NCBI RefSeq assembly: GCF_013347965.1
Contig: NZ_CP048810.1
Span: 6,571,501 to 6,635,500, forward strand
Source of the DNA: Pseudomonas bijieensis
Lineage (GTDB): Bacteria > Pseudomonadota > Gammaproteobacteria > Pseudomonadales > Pseudomonadaceae
DNA length: 64,000 nucleotides
Direction of reading: 5' to 3'
Below, in pieces: positions 45,618 to 54,968 of the stretch (positions within the stretch are counted from its first letter, which is position 1; each line of letters begins with the position of its first letter). The position numbers were made by a program, and so were the translations under genes. The notes below the pieces were generated by a model. It saw nothing but the letters and a program-made list of their open reading frames with translations, did not search any database and had not been told where the DNA came from.

Positions 45618-46515
45618 ACCGTTGTGCATTGATGAAGTCCACGAAAGCCCTCAACGGCGAGGGCAGGTAGCGACGGCCGGGGTAGTAGAGGAATGGCCCG
45701 GTGAAGCGCTGCCACCAGGGTTCGAGTACCGGTTCGAGGGCGCCGCTGTCCAGGTAGGGCCGTAGCCAGTCCTCGAACAGGTAGACGATCCCTAACCCGT
45801 CCACTGCAGCTTGCACCGACAGGTCCACTGCGCCGCCGATCCTGACAATCAACGGACCGCTCGGGTCGACGCTGATGGTTTCGCCGTCACGTTCATACTC
45901 CCAGAGCGGCATCGCGCCACTGGGAAATTTGCCCCGCAGGCAGGCGTGCTTGAGCAGATCCCGAGGGTGTTCGGGGCGCCCCCAGGCGTCGAGGTACGCC
46001 GGGGATGCGGCTGTTGCGAAGCGCTGAAACCGTGGGCCGATGGGGAGGGCGATCATGTCCTGCTCCAGACGCTCGTCGTAGCGAATACCGGCGTCACAAC
46101 CGGCGGCGAGCATGTCGACGAAGCTCTCTTCGGCGATCACCTCCAGGCGGATGTCGGGATAGCTTTGCAAAAACGGCGTGATGAGCGCCGGCAACACCAG
46201 GCGGGCGGCGCTGACCGGCACGTTCAGCCGGAGGGTGCCGGAAGGACGGTCGCGAAAATCGTTGACCACGTCCATCGCCGCCTCGACTTCGCCCAGGGCC
46301 GGGACGATGCGTTCCATCAACCGCGCACCGGCCTCGGTCGGCACCACGCTGCGGGTGGTGCGGTTGAGCAAGCGCACGCCGAGCCGGCTTTCCGTCCGGC
46401 GTACGGCATCGCTGAGGCTCGAGGCAGACTTGCCGCTCATCCGCGCGCCTTCACGAAAGCCCCCTGCATTGACCACGGCCACGAAGGCCAGCAAGTCTTG
46501 AATATCCGTCGCCAT
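45562..46515 (-). CDS. LysR-family transcriptional regulator
   Basis: A 317-residue LysR regulator. The winged helix covers about residues 1-60 (LLAFVAVVNAGGFREGARMSGKSASSLSDAVRRTESRLGVRLL) and the effector domain follows. The last 17 or so residues (RYGSESVREDVGTANRPAS region) are encoded by the edge of the REP array, so the native C-terminus was probably altered by REP invasion. It diverges from an aldo/keto reductase gene, which it likely controls; an inverted repeat lies in the gap. Confidence 0.88.
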   Translation of the reverse strand: MATDIQDLLAFVAVVNAGGFREGARMSGKSASSLSDAVRRTESRLGVRLLNRTTRSVVPTEAGARLMERIVPALGEVEAAMDVVNDFRDRPSGTLRLNVPVSAARLVLPALITPFLQSYPDIRLEVIAEESFVDMLAAGCDAGIRYDERLEQDMIALPIGPRFQRFATAASPAYLDAWGRPEHPRDLLKHACLRGKFPSGAMPLWEYERDGETISVDPSGPLIVRIGGAVDLSVQAAVDGLGIVYLFEDWLRPYLDSGALEPVLEPWWQRFTGPFLYYPGRRYLPSPLRAFVDFINAQRYGSESVREDVGTANRPAS

Positions 46516-46554
46516 TGTTCTCTCCGCCGTACAGCCCGTGCTGATTGCACCTGA

Positions 46555-46601
46555 TTATCAATGAAGTGGTCAACGCCTATAGTCGGCCCACTTACATTGA
46601 T
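46555..46601 (+). promoter_or_regulatory. Promoter and inverted repeat between LysR and aldo/keto reductase genes
   Basis: TTATCA (46555-46560) and TATAGT (46578-46583) are spaced 17 bp as a sigma-70 promoter for the reductase. ATCAATGAAGTGG (46557-46569) and CCACTTACATTGAT (46588-46601) form a 13-bp inverted repeat with one extra base, bracketing the -10 box. It is a good candidate operator for the divergent LysR protein. Confidence 0.55.
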
Positions 46602-46615
46602 CCGAGGGGCACGAG

Positions 46616-47479
46616 ATGAACATTGCAGGCAAGGCAGGCACCTTTTCACTGGGTGATCGCACGATCAATCGCATGGGCTATGGCGCGATGCAGTTGGCGG
46701 GGCCCCAGGTCTTCGGGCCGCCGAAAGATCCGGCGGCCGCCATCGCCGTGCTGCGCGAAGCAGTGGCGAACGGGGTCAACCACATCGACACCGCGGATTT
46801 CTACGGGCCCCATGTCACCAACCAGTTGATCCGCGAAGCGCTGCACCCTTACGCCAAGGATCTGGTCATCGTGACCAAGGTCGGTGCCGTTCGCGGTGCC
46901 GATGCGTCCTGGAACCCGGCCCACAGCCCCGCCGAGCTGACTCGGGCGGTCCACGACAACCTGCGCAACCTGGGCGTGGAGGTCCTGGACGTAGTCAACC
47001 TGCGGGTGTGGGGCGAGCTGCATTCGCCCTCGGAGGCTTCCATCGAGGAATCGTTCACGACACTGGCCGAGTTGCAGCGCCAGGGTCTCATCCGCCACCT
47101 GGGCCTGAGCAATGTCACGGCCGCTCAGGTCAAGCAGGCCCAGGGCATTGCCCAGGTGGTCTGCGTGCAGAACCACTACAACCTGACCCATCGCGACGAC
47201 GAACAACTCATCGCTGACCTCGGTCGGCAGAGCATCGCCTACGTGCCGTTCTTCCCCCTGGGCGGCTTCACACCGCTGCAATCGGAAACCCTTTCCAGCG
47301 TGGCGGCGCGCTTGCAGGCGTCACCGCTGTGTGTGGCCCTTGCGTGGTTGCTGCAACGTGCGCCGAACATCCTGCTGATTCCCGGCACATCGTCCCTGGC
47401 GCACCTGCGGGAAAACCTCACGGCCAGTGAGCTGAAGATCCCTGCGCCGCTGCTCGCCGAGCTGGACGCACTGGTCTAG
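46616..47479 (+). CDS. Aldo/keto reductase family oxidoreductase
   Basis: A 287-residue NADPH-dependent TIM-barrel reductase. The catalytic Asp and Tyr are in HIDTADFYGPHVTNQLIREAL and Lys in LVIVTKVGA. The usual catalytic His position reads VVNLRVWGE, lacking the histidine, a variant seen in one bacterial subgroup. The C-terminal LLQRAPNILLIPGTSSLAHLRENL binds the cofactor phosphate. Substrate unknown; it is likely induced through the divergent LysR regulator. Its stop overlaps that of the convergent metallo-hydrolase by 4 nt. Confidence 0.9.
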   Translation: MNIAGKAGTFSLGDRTINRMGYGAMQLAGPQVFGPPKDPAAAIAVLREAVANGVNHIDTADFYGPHVTNQLIREALHPYAKDLVIVTKVGAVRGADASWNPAHSPAELTRAVHDNLRNLGVEVLDVVNLRVWGELHSPSEASIEESFTTLAELQRQGLIRHLGLSNVTAAQVKQAQGIAQVVCVQNHYNLTHRDDEQLIADLGRQSIAYVPFFPLGGFTPLQSETLSSVAARLQASPLCVALAWLLQRAPNILLIPGTSSLAHLRENLTASELKIPAPLLAELDALV

Positions 47480-48258
47480 GCCGCCTGGAAAATCAATGTC
47501 TCGCCATCTTCCGGTATCAACAACCGGTCTCCGACACCGGCCCTCGCGGCGGCTTCGGCGAGGGCCTTGCGGGTCGTCGGGCAGTGGCTGATCGCTTCCA
47601 GGTGATTGGCCACCACGGTCCCGTGGGACAGGCGGGTGAATTCCAGCGTCTCGTCGATGCCCATGATGATGTCGCCGCCCACATCGAAGCGGGCCCCGCC
47701 TGCCGGGACCACGCTGACCTGCGGCTGGTGGCGCAGGATGAATTCGCACACGGTGGGGGTGAGTACGGTGTCGCCGCTGAGGTAGACGATTGGCTCCCCG
47801 GGCAGCTCGATCAGGTAGCCGACGCCGTGCTCCATCAACTTGCCCACCAGGCCCAGCCCATGGGTGCAGCGGACGGAGCGGATGGTGCCGCCCAGGAATG
47901 AGTGGGGTTGGTCATGTGCCTGGGCAAGCGCCTGGACATTCAAGCCCCGCTTGGCGAGGTACGGGGCGTCATGGGGTGTGCAGATGACCGGGATCTGTTT
48001 TTCCCTCAGCCATCGCTTGGCCGCGCCGTCCAGATGGTCGAAATGGCCTTTCTGGCAGTGGGTGATCAGGCAATGGGTGACAGCCTCAAGGTCCTTCGCT
48101 GTGCAAGCCGGAAGCTCCACCAGCGGATTGCGCTGCGTGGCACCGAACAGTCGAAGCGGCGGCAGCGTGCCCTTGGCAGCCAGCATCGGGTCGACGAGCA
48201 CGCGATACGGGCCGAATTGAAGAATGATCGTGGCGTTACGGATCTGCTGGATGTTCAT
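47476..48258 (-). CDS. MBL-fold metallo-hydrolase
   Basis: A 260-residue metallo-beta-lactamase-fold hydrolase. The metal motif is LITHCQKGHFDHLDG, H-x5-H-x-D-H, slightly longer than the standard HxHxDH. Further ligands are likely in SVRCTHG, VYLSGDTVLTP and VVANHLEAISHC. This pattern is close to the UlaG-like group. ATG 48258 (MNIQQIRNATIILQFGPYRVLVDP) is chosen by homology; upstream codons would give a poor extension. It diverges from the GlxA-type regulator. Confidence 0.85.
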   Translation of the reverse strand: MNIQQIRNATIILQFGPYRVLVDPMLAAKGTLPPLRLFGATQRNPLVELPACTAKDLEAVTHCLITHCQKGHFDHLDGAAKRWLREKQIPVICTPHDAPYLAKRGLNVQALAQAHDQPHSFLGGTIRSVRCTHGLGLVGKLMEHGVGYLIELPGEPIVYLSGDTVLTPTVCEFILRHQPQVSVVPAGGARFDVGGDIIMGIDETLEFTRLSHGTVVANHLEAISHCPTTRKALAEAAARAGVGDRLLIPEDGETLIFQAA

Positions 48259-48349
48259 GAGACGTTCCTGTTGAGCGAGCGCTTCATGGTGCCGCTCCGG
48301 TTCCGTGTGCATAATGGCCGGATCTGACATCTTTGATTCGTTTCAAGCC

Positions 48350-49318
48350 ATGACCAAAAAAATCCGAATCGGTCTGCTTCTGTTTCCCGGCTGCATGCCC
48401 GCCGGCCTGTTTGCCTTCGCCGATCTGCTGCATGCCGCCAACCGCAGAAGAGGGCTGACGTTGTTCGAGGCACGCTACATCGCGTTGCAAGCCGGGCCGG
48501 TGGTGTGTGCCCATGGCGTGACCCTGCACGCGGAAGCGGCCCTGGGCAGCATCGCGCTGGATGCTGTCCTGGTTCCCGGCTTCTGGGCCGAATCGGCCGA
48601 GCAGGTGAATGCGCTGCTGGTTGATCAAACGGCTCTCGTGAGCGCGCTGTCCAAGCTTGCCCGAACGCTGCGGCTCTGGTCCTATTGCACCGGCGTCTGC
48701 CTGCTGGCCGCCAGTGGTCGCCTGGACGGGCAGGGCGCGACGGTGACCTGGTGGCTGGCGCAAGCGATGCAGCAGCAGTATCGAAAAGTCCTTTGGCAAA
48801 GCGAGCAGAACTGCGTGTTCAACGAACGCACGGCGACCGCGTCCGGAGTGAACGGCTACCTGCCCATCGCCGAAAAACTCATCGAACGCAGCGTCAGCAG
48901 CGACGTGCTGCGGGACATTACCCGGCTCATGGTGCTGCCGCGCCCGGCCATTGCCCATGGAGCGTTCCAAGGCAGTGCGCTGATCGAGCAACCCAGCGGA
49001 TGGCTGCGGCAGTTGCATGGCTTGATCGAACAGATGCCGGCCGAGCGGATCACCGTTCAGGCACTGGCAAGCGAGCTGGCGGTGTCCGAGCGTACCTTGG
49101 CACGCAAGGTCAGCCGTGAAACGGGCCAGGCGGTCGCGACCTATGCCCGGCGCATCAAGTTGAACCAGGTCAGCGAACGCCTGACGTTGACGGCGCTGCC
49201 TCTTGCCAGCATCGGCGCCGAGCTGGGTTTCAGCAGCAGCTCCAACTTGCAGCGCATGTTCAAGGCGCTGACCGGGCTGACGCCGGTGCAATACCGGCGC
49301 AAGTTCGGGCGTGTATGA
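48350..49318 (+). CDS. GlxA-type AraC-family transcriptional regulator
   Basis: A 322-residue fusion of an N-terminal DJ-1/PfpI-like domain (IRIGLLLFPGCMPAGLFAFADLL, with SYCTGVCLLAASGRLDG at the nucleophile elbow) and a C-terminal AraC helix-turn-helix (ALASELAVSERTLARKVSRETGQ, then LASIGAELGFSSSSNLQRMFKALTGLTPVQYRRKF). The family includes GbdR and ArgR-type amino-acid and betaine regulators. Start 48350 is preferred over an ATG at 48314; neither has a strong ribosome site. It probably regulates the divergent hydrolase. Confidence 0.87.
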   Translation: MTKKIRIGLLLFPGCMPAGLFAFADLLHAANRRRGLTLFEARYIALQAGPVVCAHGVTLHAEAALGSIALDAVLVPGFWAESAEQVNALLVDQTALVSALSKLARTLRLWSYCTGVCLLAASGRLDGQGATVTWWLAQAMQQQYRKVLWQSEQNCVFNERTATASGVNGYLPIAEKLIERSVSSDVLRDITRLMVLPRPAIAHGAFQGSALIEQPSGWLRQLHGLIEQMPAERITVQALASELAVSERTLARKVSRETGQAVATYARRIKLNQVSERLTLTALPLASIGAELGFSSSSNLQRMFKALTGLTPVQYRRKFGRV

Positions 49319-49324
49319 CGCCGG

Positions 49325-51151
49325 TCAACTCGGCGTCTTGTCGGTTTCGTTGCGATGATGTTCCGGCCAACTGTCGACGGGGTGGGCACGGTCTTCGTTG
49401 AACATCTCCGTGAGTAGCGCATTGGCGCGGCGGTAGGCGTCATGGCGGAACTTGAGGTCGTCTTCCGGCTGGGCGACGATTTCCTCCAGCATCTTGAGGT
49501 TCAGCCGCCGGAACTGATCCGCCCGTTCGCGCGCTTCGTAAGCCCCGACGCCCATGCGCTCCAGGGCACTGCGACCCAATGACAGCGCGCTCTCGAAAGT
49601 TTCCCGTTCGGCCGCTTCCACGCCCATCTGCCGCAGGGTAATGAGGTGTCCCATGTCCCGCGCCCGCACGATCAACTGCAATGCGGGGAAGTGCTCCTGG
49701 GCCAGCCGGGTCAGCGTCAGGTTGTCTTCCTGATTGTCGATCGCATTGATCAGCACCACCGCTTGAGCCGCGCCGGCGGCGTGCAACAGATCGAGGCGCG
49801 TGGCATCGCCATAAAAGACTTTCACGCCGAACTTGCGCAGCGTCTCGATGTTGTCAGGGTCATGATCCAGTACCACCACCTCGACGCCGCAGGACATCAG
49901 CAGGCGTCCGGCAATCTGCCCGAAGCGGCCGAACCCGGCGATGATCACCCGTGGGTTCTGCTGGTCGACGAGGTCGGATTCGCGCTGGTTTTTCCGGGTG
50001 ACGGACTCGAAGCGATCCAGCAGCAGAATCAGCAAGGGCGTCAGGCACATGGACAAGGCCACCGCCAGGGTCAGGCTCTTGCCCCATTGATCGGTCAGGA
50101 TGCCGGCCACGGTCGCCGCGCCAAACACGACGAAGGCGAACTCGCTGCCCTGGCCCAGCAACACCGCCTGCCAGGAGCGCTGGCCGGCGGGGACGTTGAG
50201 GAACCGGCCCGCCAGCTTGATCACCAGCAGCTTGATCAGGATGAAACCCAGGGTCAGGGTGATCACTTTGAGCGGTGCGTTGACCAGCGTGCCGAAATCG
50301 ATCGACATGCCGACGCCGATGAAAAACAGACCCAACAGCAGGCCCTTGAACGGCTCGATGTCGCTTTCCAGCGCATGGCGGTATTCGGAGCTGGCCAGCA
50401 GCACCCCGGCGAGGAACGCGCCCATGGCCATCGACAACCCAGCTTCCTCCAGCAGGAAGCCGAAGCCGAACACCAGGAATAGCGCGACGGCACTGAAAAT
50501 CTCCCGCAGGCCTGAGCGGGCGGCGAAGCGCAGCAGCGGTCGCGTCACGTAGCGACCCAACAGCACGACGATGGCGATGGCAGCGACGATTTTGCCAATC
50601 GATAGCAACAGCGCGGTGCCCGAAGGGGTGTCGCCGTGGGCCGACAACAGCGGAATCATCGCCACCAGCGGAATCGCAGCGATGTCCTGGAACAGCAGCA
50701 CGGCAAAGCTGCTGCGCCCGACGGCGGTGGCGGTCAGGTTGCGTTCGCTCATGGCCTGCATGGCGATGGCCGTGGAGGACAGGCTCAGGGTCAGGCCGAC
50801 CAGCAGCGCCGCCGTCCAGTTCAGGCCCAGGGCCGTACAGAACAAGCCAATGGCAGCGCCACAGGCGAGCATCTGCAGGGCACCGCCACCAAACACCATC
50901 CGGCGCAGGGCCCAGAGCCGTTTGGGGTCGAGTTCAAGGCCGATAATGAACAGCATCAGGACCACGCCGATTTCAGCGAACTCCAGGATCGCCTTGACGT
51001 CGGTAATCAGCTTCAGCCCCCACGGGCCGATGATGCACCCGGCCAGTAGATAACCCAGCACCGGGCCCAGGCCAAATCGAACGGCAATCGGGACGATCAG
51101 CGTCGCCGAGGCCAGGTAGATGAGCATTTCAATCAGGCTGTGAGTCTCCAT
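49325..51151 (-). CDS. kefC: Glutathione-regulated potassium/proton antiporter KefC-like
   Basis: A 608-residue CPA2 antiporter. About 12 membrane segments span residues 1-390 ([38 protein letters not shown], with [14 protein letters not shown]). A cytosolic RCK domain follows from about residue 400 ([21 protein letters not shown]). E. coli KefC opens on binding glutathione adducts of electrophiles. The gene follows a kefF-like gene with no gap (kefF stop 51153). ATG 51151 has GGAAGGAAG. Confidence 0.92.
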   Translation of the reverse strand: METHSLIEMLIYLASATLIVPIAVRFGLGPVLGYLLAGCIIGPWGLKLITDVKAILEFAEIGVVLMLFIIGLELDPKRLWALRRMVFGGGALQMLACGAAIGLFCTALGLNWTAALLVGLTLSLSSTAIAMQAMSERNLTATAVGRSSFAVLLFQDIAAIPLVAMIPLLSAHGDTPSGTALLLSIGKIVAAIAIVVLLGRYVTRPLLRFAARSGLREIFSAVALFLVFGFGFLLEEAGLSMAMGAFLAGVLLASSEYRHALESDIEPFKGLLLGLFFIGVGMSIDFGTLVNAPLKVITLTLGFILIKLLVIKLAGRFLNVPAGQRSWQAVLLGQGSEFAFVVFGAATVAGILTDQWGKSLTLAVALSMCLTPLLILLLDRFESVTRKNQRESDLVDQQNPRVIIAGFGRFGQIAGRLLMSCGVEVVVLDHDPDNIETLRKFGVKVFYGDATRLDLLHAAGAAQAVVLINAIDNQEDNLTLTRLAQEHFPALQLIVRARDMGHLITLRQMGVEAAERETFESALSLGRSALERMGVGAYEARERADQFRRLNLKMLEEIVAQPEDDLKFRHDAYRRANALLTEMFNEDRAHPVDSWPEHHRNETDKTPS

Positions 51152-51152
51152 T

Positions 51153-51674
51153 TCAATCTTCCTTCCAGGCGGCCAGGCGAGCGCCATAGTGTTCGATTTG
51201 TGCATGTTGGGCGTCAGGGTCGGCGGCATAGGCGCCATGCACGACCACCGGTTCCAACCAGCGCATGCCGCAGTAAATGGCCGTGGCGTGGAGGGGTTGG
51301 GCCAACGCGGTAAAACCTGGGTAGTCGCCGATCGCAAAATGCGCTTGATCGCCACCGGTGGTGACGGCCCACAGCAGGCGCTTGTCTTTGAGGGCGACGG
51401 CGCCTTTGCCGTAGGCCCAGCCGTGGGTGAAGACTTTATCGATCCACAGTTTCAGCAGGGGCGGGGTGCTGTACCAATACATCGGGTGCTGGAGCACCAC
51501 AAGATCGGCTTGTTCCACCGCATGCTGTTCCGCCTCGACGTCGATATCGAAATTGGGATAGAGCTCGTAGAGCGAACGTATGACCACGTCCGGGTTGTTC
51601 GACACTCGCTTGAGCATCAACTGGTTGACCCGCGATTTGTCGGGGTAGGGGTGCGCATAAATGATAAGAATCAT
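51153..51674 (-). CDS. kefF: KefF-like NAD(P)H oxidoreductase, Kef ancillary subunit
   Basis: A 173-residue flavodoxin-fold quinone reductase-like protein that in E. coli activates KefC. Segments [48 protein letters not shown] and [11 protein letters not shown] are the FMN-binding and family blocks. It is upstream of kefC by 1 bp and in the same operon, supporting the ancillary role. The pair protects against electrophiles by acidifying the cytoplasm. Confidence 0.9.
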   Translation of the reverse strand: MILIIYAHPYPDKSRVNQLMLKRVSNNPDVVIRSLYELYPNFDIDVEAEQHAVEQADLVVLQHPMYWYSTPPLLKLWIDKVFTHGWAYGKGAVALKDKRLLWAVTTGGDQAHFAIGDYPGFTALAQPLHATAIYCGMRWLEPVVVHGAYAADPDAQHAQIEHYGARLAAWKED

Positions 51675-51852
51675 CGGTGAATTCCTTGGTTTGGCTCCGC
51701 CGATCCTTGTCTGTCGTGAACGCGAGCGATGGTATTGAGTCGAGCGATGTAAACAAAAGCGCCTTCCCGGGGCAGCGTCGAGGCCGGAAAGGCCGGACAT
51801 CCTACCGAGGAAGGCGCTGATTGTTTAGAGCGGATCGATACATCGGGGGGCT

Positions 51853-53187
51853 TCAGTCAAGCGGTAGCGAGACCCTGGCCTCCAACCCGCCATCCCGACG
51901 GTTGCTCAAGGTCAGTGTCCCGCCATGCTCCAGCACCGTCGCCCGGGCCGCCGACAGGCCCAGCCCGACGCCGCCGGTGTGCTTGTTGCGAGAGCCTTCG
52001 ATGCGAAAGAACGGCGCGAAGACCTGCTCAAGGTATTGGGCGTCGATGCCGGGCCCGTGGTCCAGGATGCGAATGTCCACACGGTGGGCGTCGGCTTCGA
52101 GGCGAACCGTCGGCTCGCCGCCATATTTGATCGCATTGTCGATCAGGTTGACCAATGCACGCTTGATGCCGATGGGCCGGCCGACATAAACCAGGCGCTG
52201 GGTGCCTTCGAACCCAACCTCGGTGCCGGCGTCCTTGAGGTCATCGACGATGGTGTGCAGCAGCTCGGCCAGGTCGAACGCGGTGGCATGTTCAAGCCGG
52301 GCATCGTCGCGGAAGAACTCCAGGGCTGAATTGATCATCGCCTGCATTTCATCGACGTCCCTGAACAGCCGGGATTGCTGCTCGGCATCCTCGATGAACT
52401 CGCCACGCAGGCGCATGCGGGTCAAGGGCGTGCGAAGGTCGTGGGAGATGGCGGCGAGCATCTGGGTGCGGTCCTCGATGAAGTGCTTTAGCTGGGCCTG
52501 CATGGCATTGAAGGCGAGGATCGCCTGGCGGATTTCATGTGGGCCGACGACGGGAATAGGCGGTGCCTTGTGATCCACGCCGAAGCGCCTGGCGCCTTCG
52601 GCAAAGCGTTGCAAGGGCGCTGCCAGGTGTCGCGTGGCGATCAGCGCGACGATAATCGTCGACACCAGGATCAGCGCCAGCATGATCAGGTTGCGCTTCC
52701 ATTCCTCCAGCCCCCAACTGCGCGCAGGCAGGGAAAACATGACCCACGAGTGGTCGGTCAATTCGATCATCGCGGCGTAGCGTGCGCCGGGCTGGCCGGT
52801 GGGCCAGTCGCTCGGCTCATAGCCCTCGATCCTCGCGTCGGGCCGGCCCAACTGTTGGCGCAAGCGCAGTGCGCCATCGCTGTATTCGGGGTCGTCGATC
52901 ACTGGCAGCTTGGCTTCTTCATGGCGTTGGAGCCATTGTGTGTTGAAGATCGGGTCACTGGCTGTCCTGGCAATCGTGGGCCGCTGCTCGGGCGTTGCCG
53001 AGTCGATGATGCGGGTGATGGCGGCGATCTTTTCAATCAGACCGGTTTCCATCAGGGGAGGGCGGGCCCAGGCATCAGTCAGTTGACTGAACAGCGCGTT
53101 CAGGGCCAGCAACGTGAGCATGGCAACCAGGGTGGTCAGGGCGATCCAGCGCGCCAGCGTATCCCATGGCCGTCGAGTGCATTTCAT
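51853..53187 (-). CDS. Two-component sensor histidine kinase (EnvZ-type)
   Basis: A 444-residue membrane kinase. Membrane segments lie at about residues 12-35 and 163-190, flanking a periplasmic sensor of 130 residues, then HAMP. The phospho-accepting His is in AAISHDLRTPLTRMRLRGEFIED near residue 247. The ATPase domain has NLIDNAIKYGGEP and DHGPGIDAQYLEQVFAPFFRIEGSR and GGVGLGLSAARATVLEHGG. Its start overlaps the stop of the response regulator by 4 nt. The signal is unknown. Confidence 0.93.
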   Translation of the reverse strand: MKCTRRPWDTLARWIALTTLVAMLTLLALNALFSQLTDAWARPPLMETGLIEKIAAITRIIDSATPEQRPTIARTASDPIFNTQWLQRHEEAKLPVIDDPEYSDGALRLRQQLGRPDARIEGYEPSDWPTGQPGARYAAMIELTDHSWVMFSLPARSWGLEEWKRNLIMLALILVSTIIVALIATRHLAAPLQRFAEGARRFGVDHKAPPIPVVGPHEIRQAILAFNAMQAQLKHFIEDRTQMLAAISHDLRTPLTRMRLRGEFIEDAEQQSRLFRDVDEMQAMINSALEFFRDDARLEHATAFDLAELLHTIVDDLKDAGTEVGFEGTQRLVYVGRPIGIKRALVNLIDNAIKYGGEPTVRLEADAHRVDIRILDHGPGIDAQYLEQVFAPFFRIEGSRNKHTGGVGLGLSAARATVLEHGGTLTLSNRRDGGLEARVSLPLD

Positions 53188-53903
53188 CGCTTCACCACAT
53201 GGGGGCTGAACAGGTAGCCGCTGTTGCGCACGGTGCGGATCATCGACGCACCGGTGAGGTCGGTCTCCAACTTGCGTCGCAAGCGGCTGACCTGGACATC
53301 GATGCTGCGGTCGAACGCCTCGAAGGTTTCGCCGCGCGCCAGGTCCAGCAACTGCTGGCGGGTCAGCACCCGACGCGGGTGTTCGACAAAGACCAGCAGC
53401 AGTTCGAATTCTCCGGCGGACAGCGGGATCATGACCTTGTCCGGCGAGCGCAGTTCGCGCCGGGTGACGTCCAGCTGCCAGTTTTCGAACTCCAGGATGG
53501 GTCGGGATGAGTCGCTCAACGTCCCCCTGGCTTCTCCGGTGCGCCGGAGCACGGCACGTACCCGGGCCAACAGCTCTCGGGCGTCGAAGGGCTTGGTCAG
53601 GTAATCGTCCGCCCCCAGCTCCAGACCGACGACGCGGTCACTCAATTCGCCCATGGCGGTGAGCATGATGATGGCGACCGTGTGCTCGGTTCGCAGTCGT
53701 TGGCAGAGCACCAGACCGTTGTCGCCCGGCAGCATGACGTCGAGGATGATGAGGTCCGGCACCCGACGCTCCACCGCCTGCCACAAGGCGTTGCCGTCGG
53801 CGGCCACATCCACGCTATAGCCATGTTGTTCGAGGAACTTGCGCAAGAGGGCGAGGACTTCGAGGTCATCGTCCACCAGTAATAAATGGCTCACGGTGGG
53901 CAC
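53184..53903 (-). CDS. OmpR-family response regulator
   Basis: A 239-residue regulator with a receiver domain (acidic pocket DDD at residues 11-13, phospho-Asp-55 in LIILDVMLP, Lys in YLTKPFDARELLAR) and a C-terminal winged helix (LLDLARGETFEAFDRSIDVQVSRLRRKLE). It partners the downstream kinase. The start is a GTG; a second GTG three codons later is also possible, and neither has a clear ribosome site. Targets are not seen here. Confidence 0.93.
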   Translation of the reverse strand: MPTVSHLLLVDDDLEVLALLRKFLEQHGYSVDVAADGNALWQAVERRVPDLIILDVMLPGDNGLVLCQRLRTEHTVAIIMLTAMGELSDRVVGLELGADDYLTKPFDARELLARVRAVLRRTGEARGTLSDSSRPILEFENWQLDVTRRELRSPDKVMIPLSAGEFELLLVFVEHPRRVLTRQQLLDLARGETFEAFDRSIDVQVSRLRRKLETDLTGASMIRTVRNSGYLFSPHVVKR

Positions 53904-54080
53904 GCAGAGTAATGAATACAGGAGGGGATACTAGGGTCAATCCGGGGCCTGCGTCATATATTTCAATCCGGCAATAAAGTTGCCGGCGGGCAATGTTCTG
54001 GAAATCTGCGGGCAAAAAAACAGCGGCAGGATGGCCTTTGATGTCGGTCAGTTAAAAAGTAGTCGGTCCTATACAGAACC

Positions 54081-54110
54081 TGTGGCGAGGGGATTTATCC
54101 CCTCGCCACA
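54081..54110. repeat. Minimal family B REP palindrome
   Basis: TGTGGCGAGGGGA / TCCCCTCGCCACA form a perfect 13-bp stem with a TTTA loop, 70 bp before mlaA. It lies between divergent genes, so it sits in a promoter region rather than downstream of a gene. Confidence 0.85.
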
Positions 54111-54179
54111 AGAGCTGTGTCCGGCATCGGTTCTTTAGTTGACCGGTATCGCCTCCATTCCTCGCCGAGATAACCCTGT

Positions 54180-54968
54180 ATGCCGATCACCAAACCCGCC
54201 CCATTGTTTGTTCGATCCACCGTTGTAGTTGTTTTGACGGCACTCGCCAGCGGTTGCTCCAGCACGCCGGCTGCAAAACCAGGCTCGTGTGAAAGCGCGA
54301 ATTACACCGTTCACGATCCTGCGGAACCGGTCAACCGCGGCATCTTCGCGTTCAACCGAACCGTGGATGACTATGCGCTGGCCCCGGTTGCCCGTGGTTA
54401 TCGCAAGCTGCCGGAGACGTTCCAGGCCGGCGTCCACAACTTCGTGGCGAACTTCGGCGAGCCCAAGGTGTTCATCAACGACCTGCTGCAAGGCAACGCC
54501 CAACGCTCGGTCAACACACTGGGCCGTTTCGTCATCAACACCACGGCGGGTATCGTCGGGTTGATCGACGTGTCGGGCAAGCTGGGCATCGAGCGCCACA
54601 AGGCCGATTTCGGCCAGACCTTCGGCGTCTGGAACGTCGCGCCCGGGCCGATCGTGGAGCTGCCGTTGCTGGGCAGCGCCAACCTGAGGGACGCCACGGG
54701 CGAAGTGCTGAGTTTCGCCGTCGACCCGTTCGGCGACAACAGCAGCACTGTCGAGACCCTGGGCACGATCAACACTGTCGGCGGCGTTGTCGATGGCCGC
54801 GCCGAGGCATTGCCTCTGACAGACCAGTTGCAGGCCGAACCGGATTACTACGTGGCGCTTCGCGATGCAACGGCGCAGCGGCGTGCCGATTTTGTCGCAC
54901 AGGGCAAGTTGGGGGCGGTCGTGCAGGATAACCCGCAATGCGAGAATGGAGCTGCCGCTGATGAGTAG
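54180..54968 (+). CDS. mlaA: MlaA-family outer-membrane lipoprotein (VacJ)
   Basis: MlaA removes phospholipid from the outer leaflet of the outer membrane for the Mla retrograde pathway. The 262-residue precursor has a lipoprotein signal ending LASGC near residue 26. The conserved DPAEPVNRGIFAFNRTVDDYALAPVARGYRKLPETFQAGVHNF and GQTFGVWNVAPGPIVELPLLG are the family hallmarks. No other mla genes adjoin, so it is a stand-alone copy. Its end overlaps a small downstream ORF by 8 nt. Confidence 0.93.
   Translation: MPITKPAPLFVRSTVVVVLTALASGCSSTPAAKPGSCESANYTVHDPAEPVNRGIFAFNRTVDDYALAPVARGYRKLPETFQAGVHNFVANFGEPKVFINDLLQGNAQRSVNTLGRFVINTTAGIVGLIDVSGKLGIERHKADFGQTFGVWNVAPGPIVELPLLGSANLRDATGEVLSFAVDPFGDNSSTVETLGTINTVGGVVDGRAEALPLTDQLQAEPDYYVALRDATAQRRADFVAQGKLGAVVQDNPQCENGAAADE

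Noticed and set aside
44942..45765. Open frames on both strands through the REP array encoding repeats like ASLLAIAECQLAQ and GSEPARDSG
   Set aside because: They are translations of the repeats; the periodic protein repeats come from the 135-bp DNA unit.
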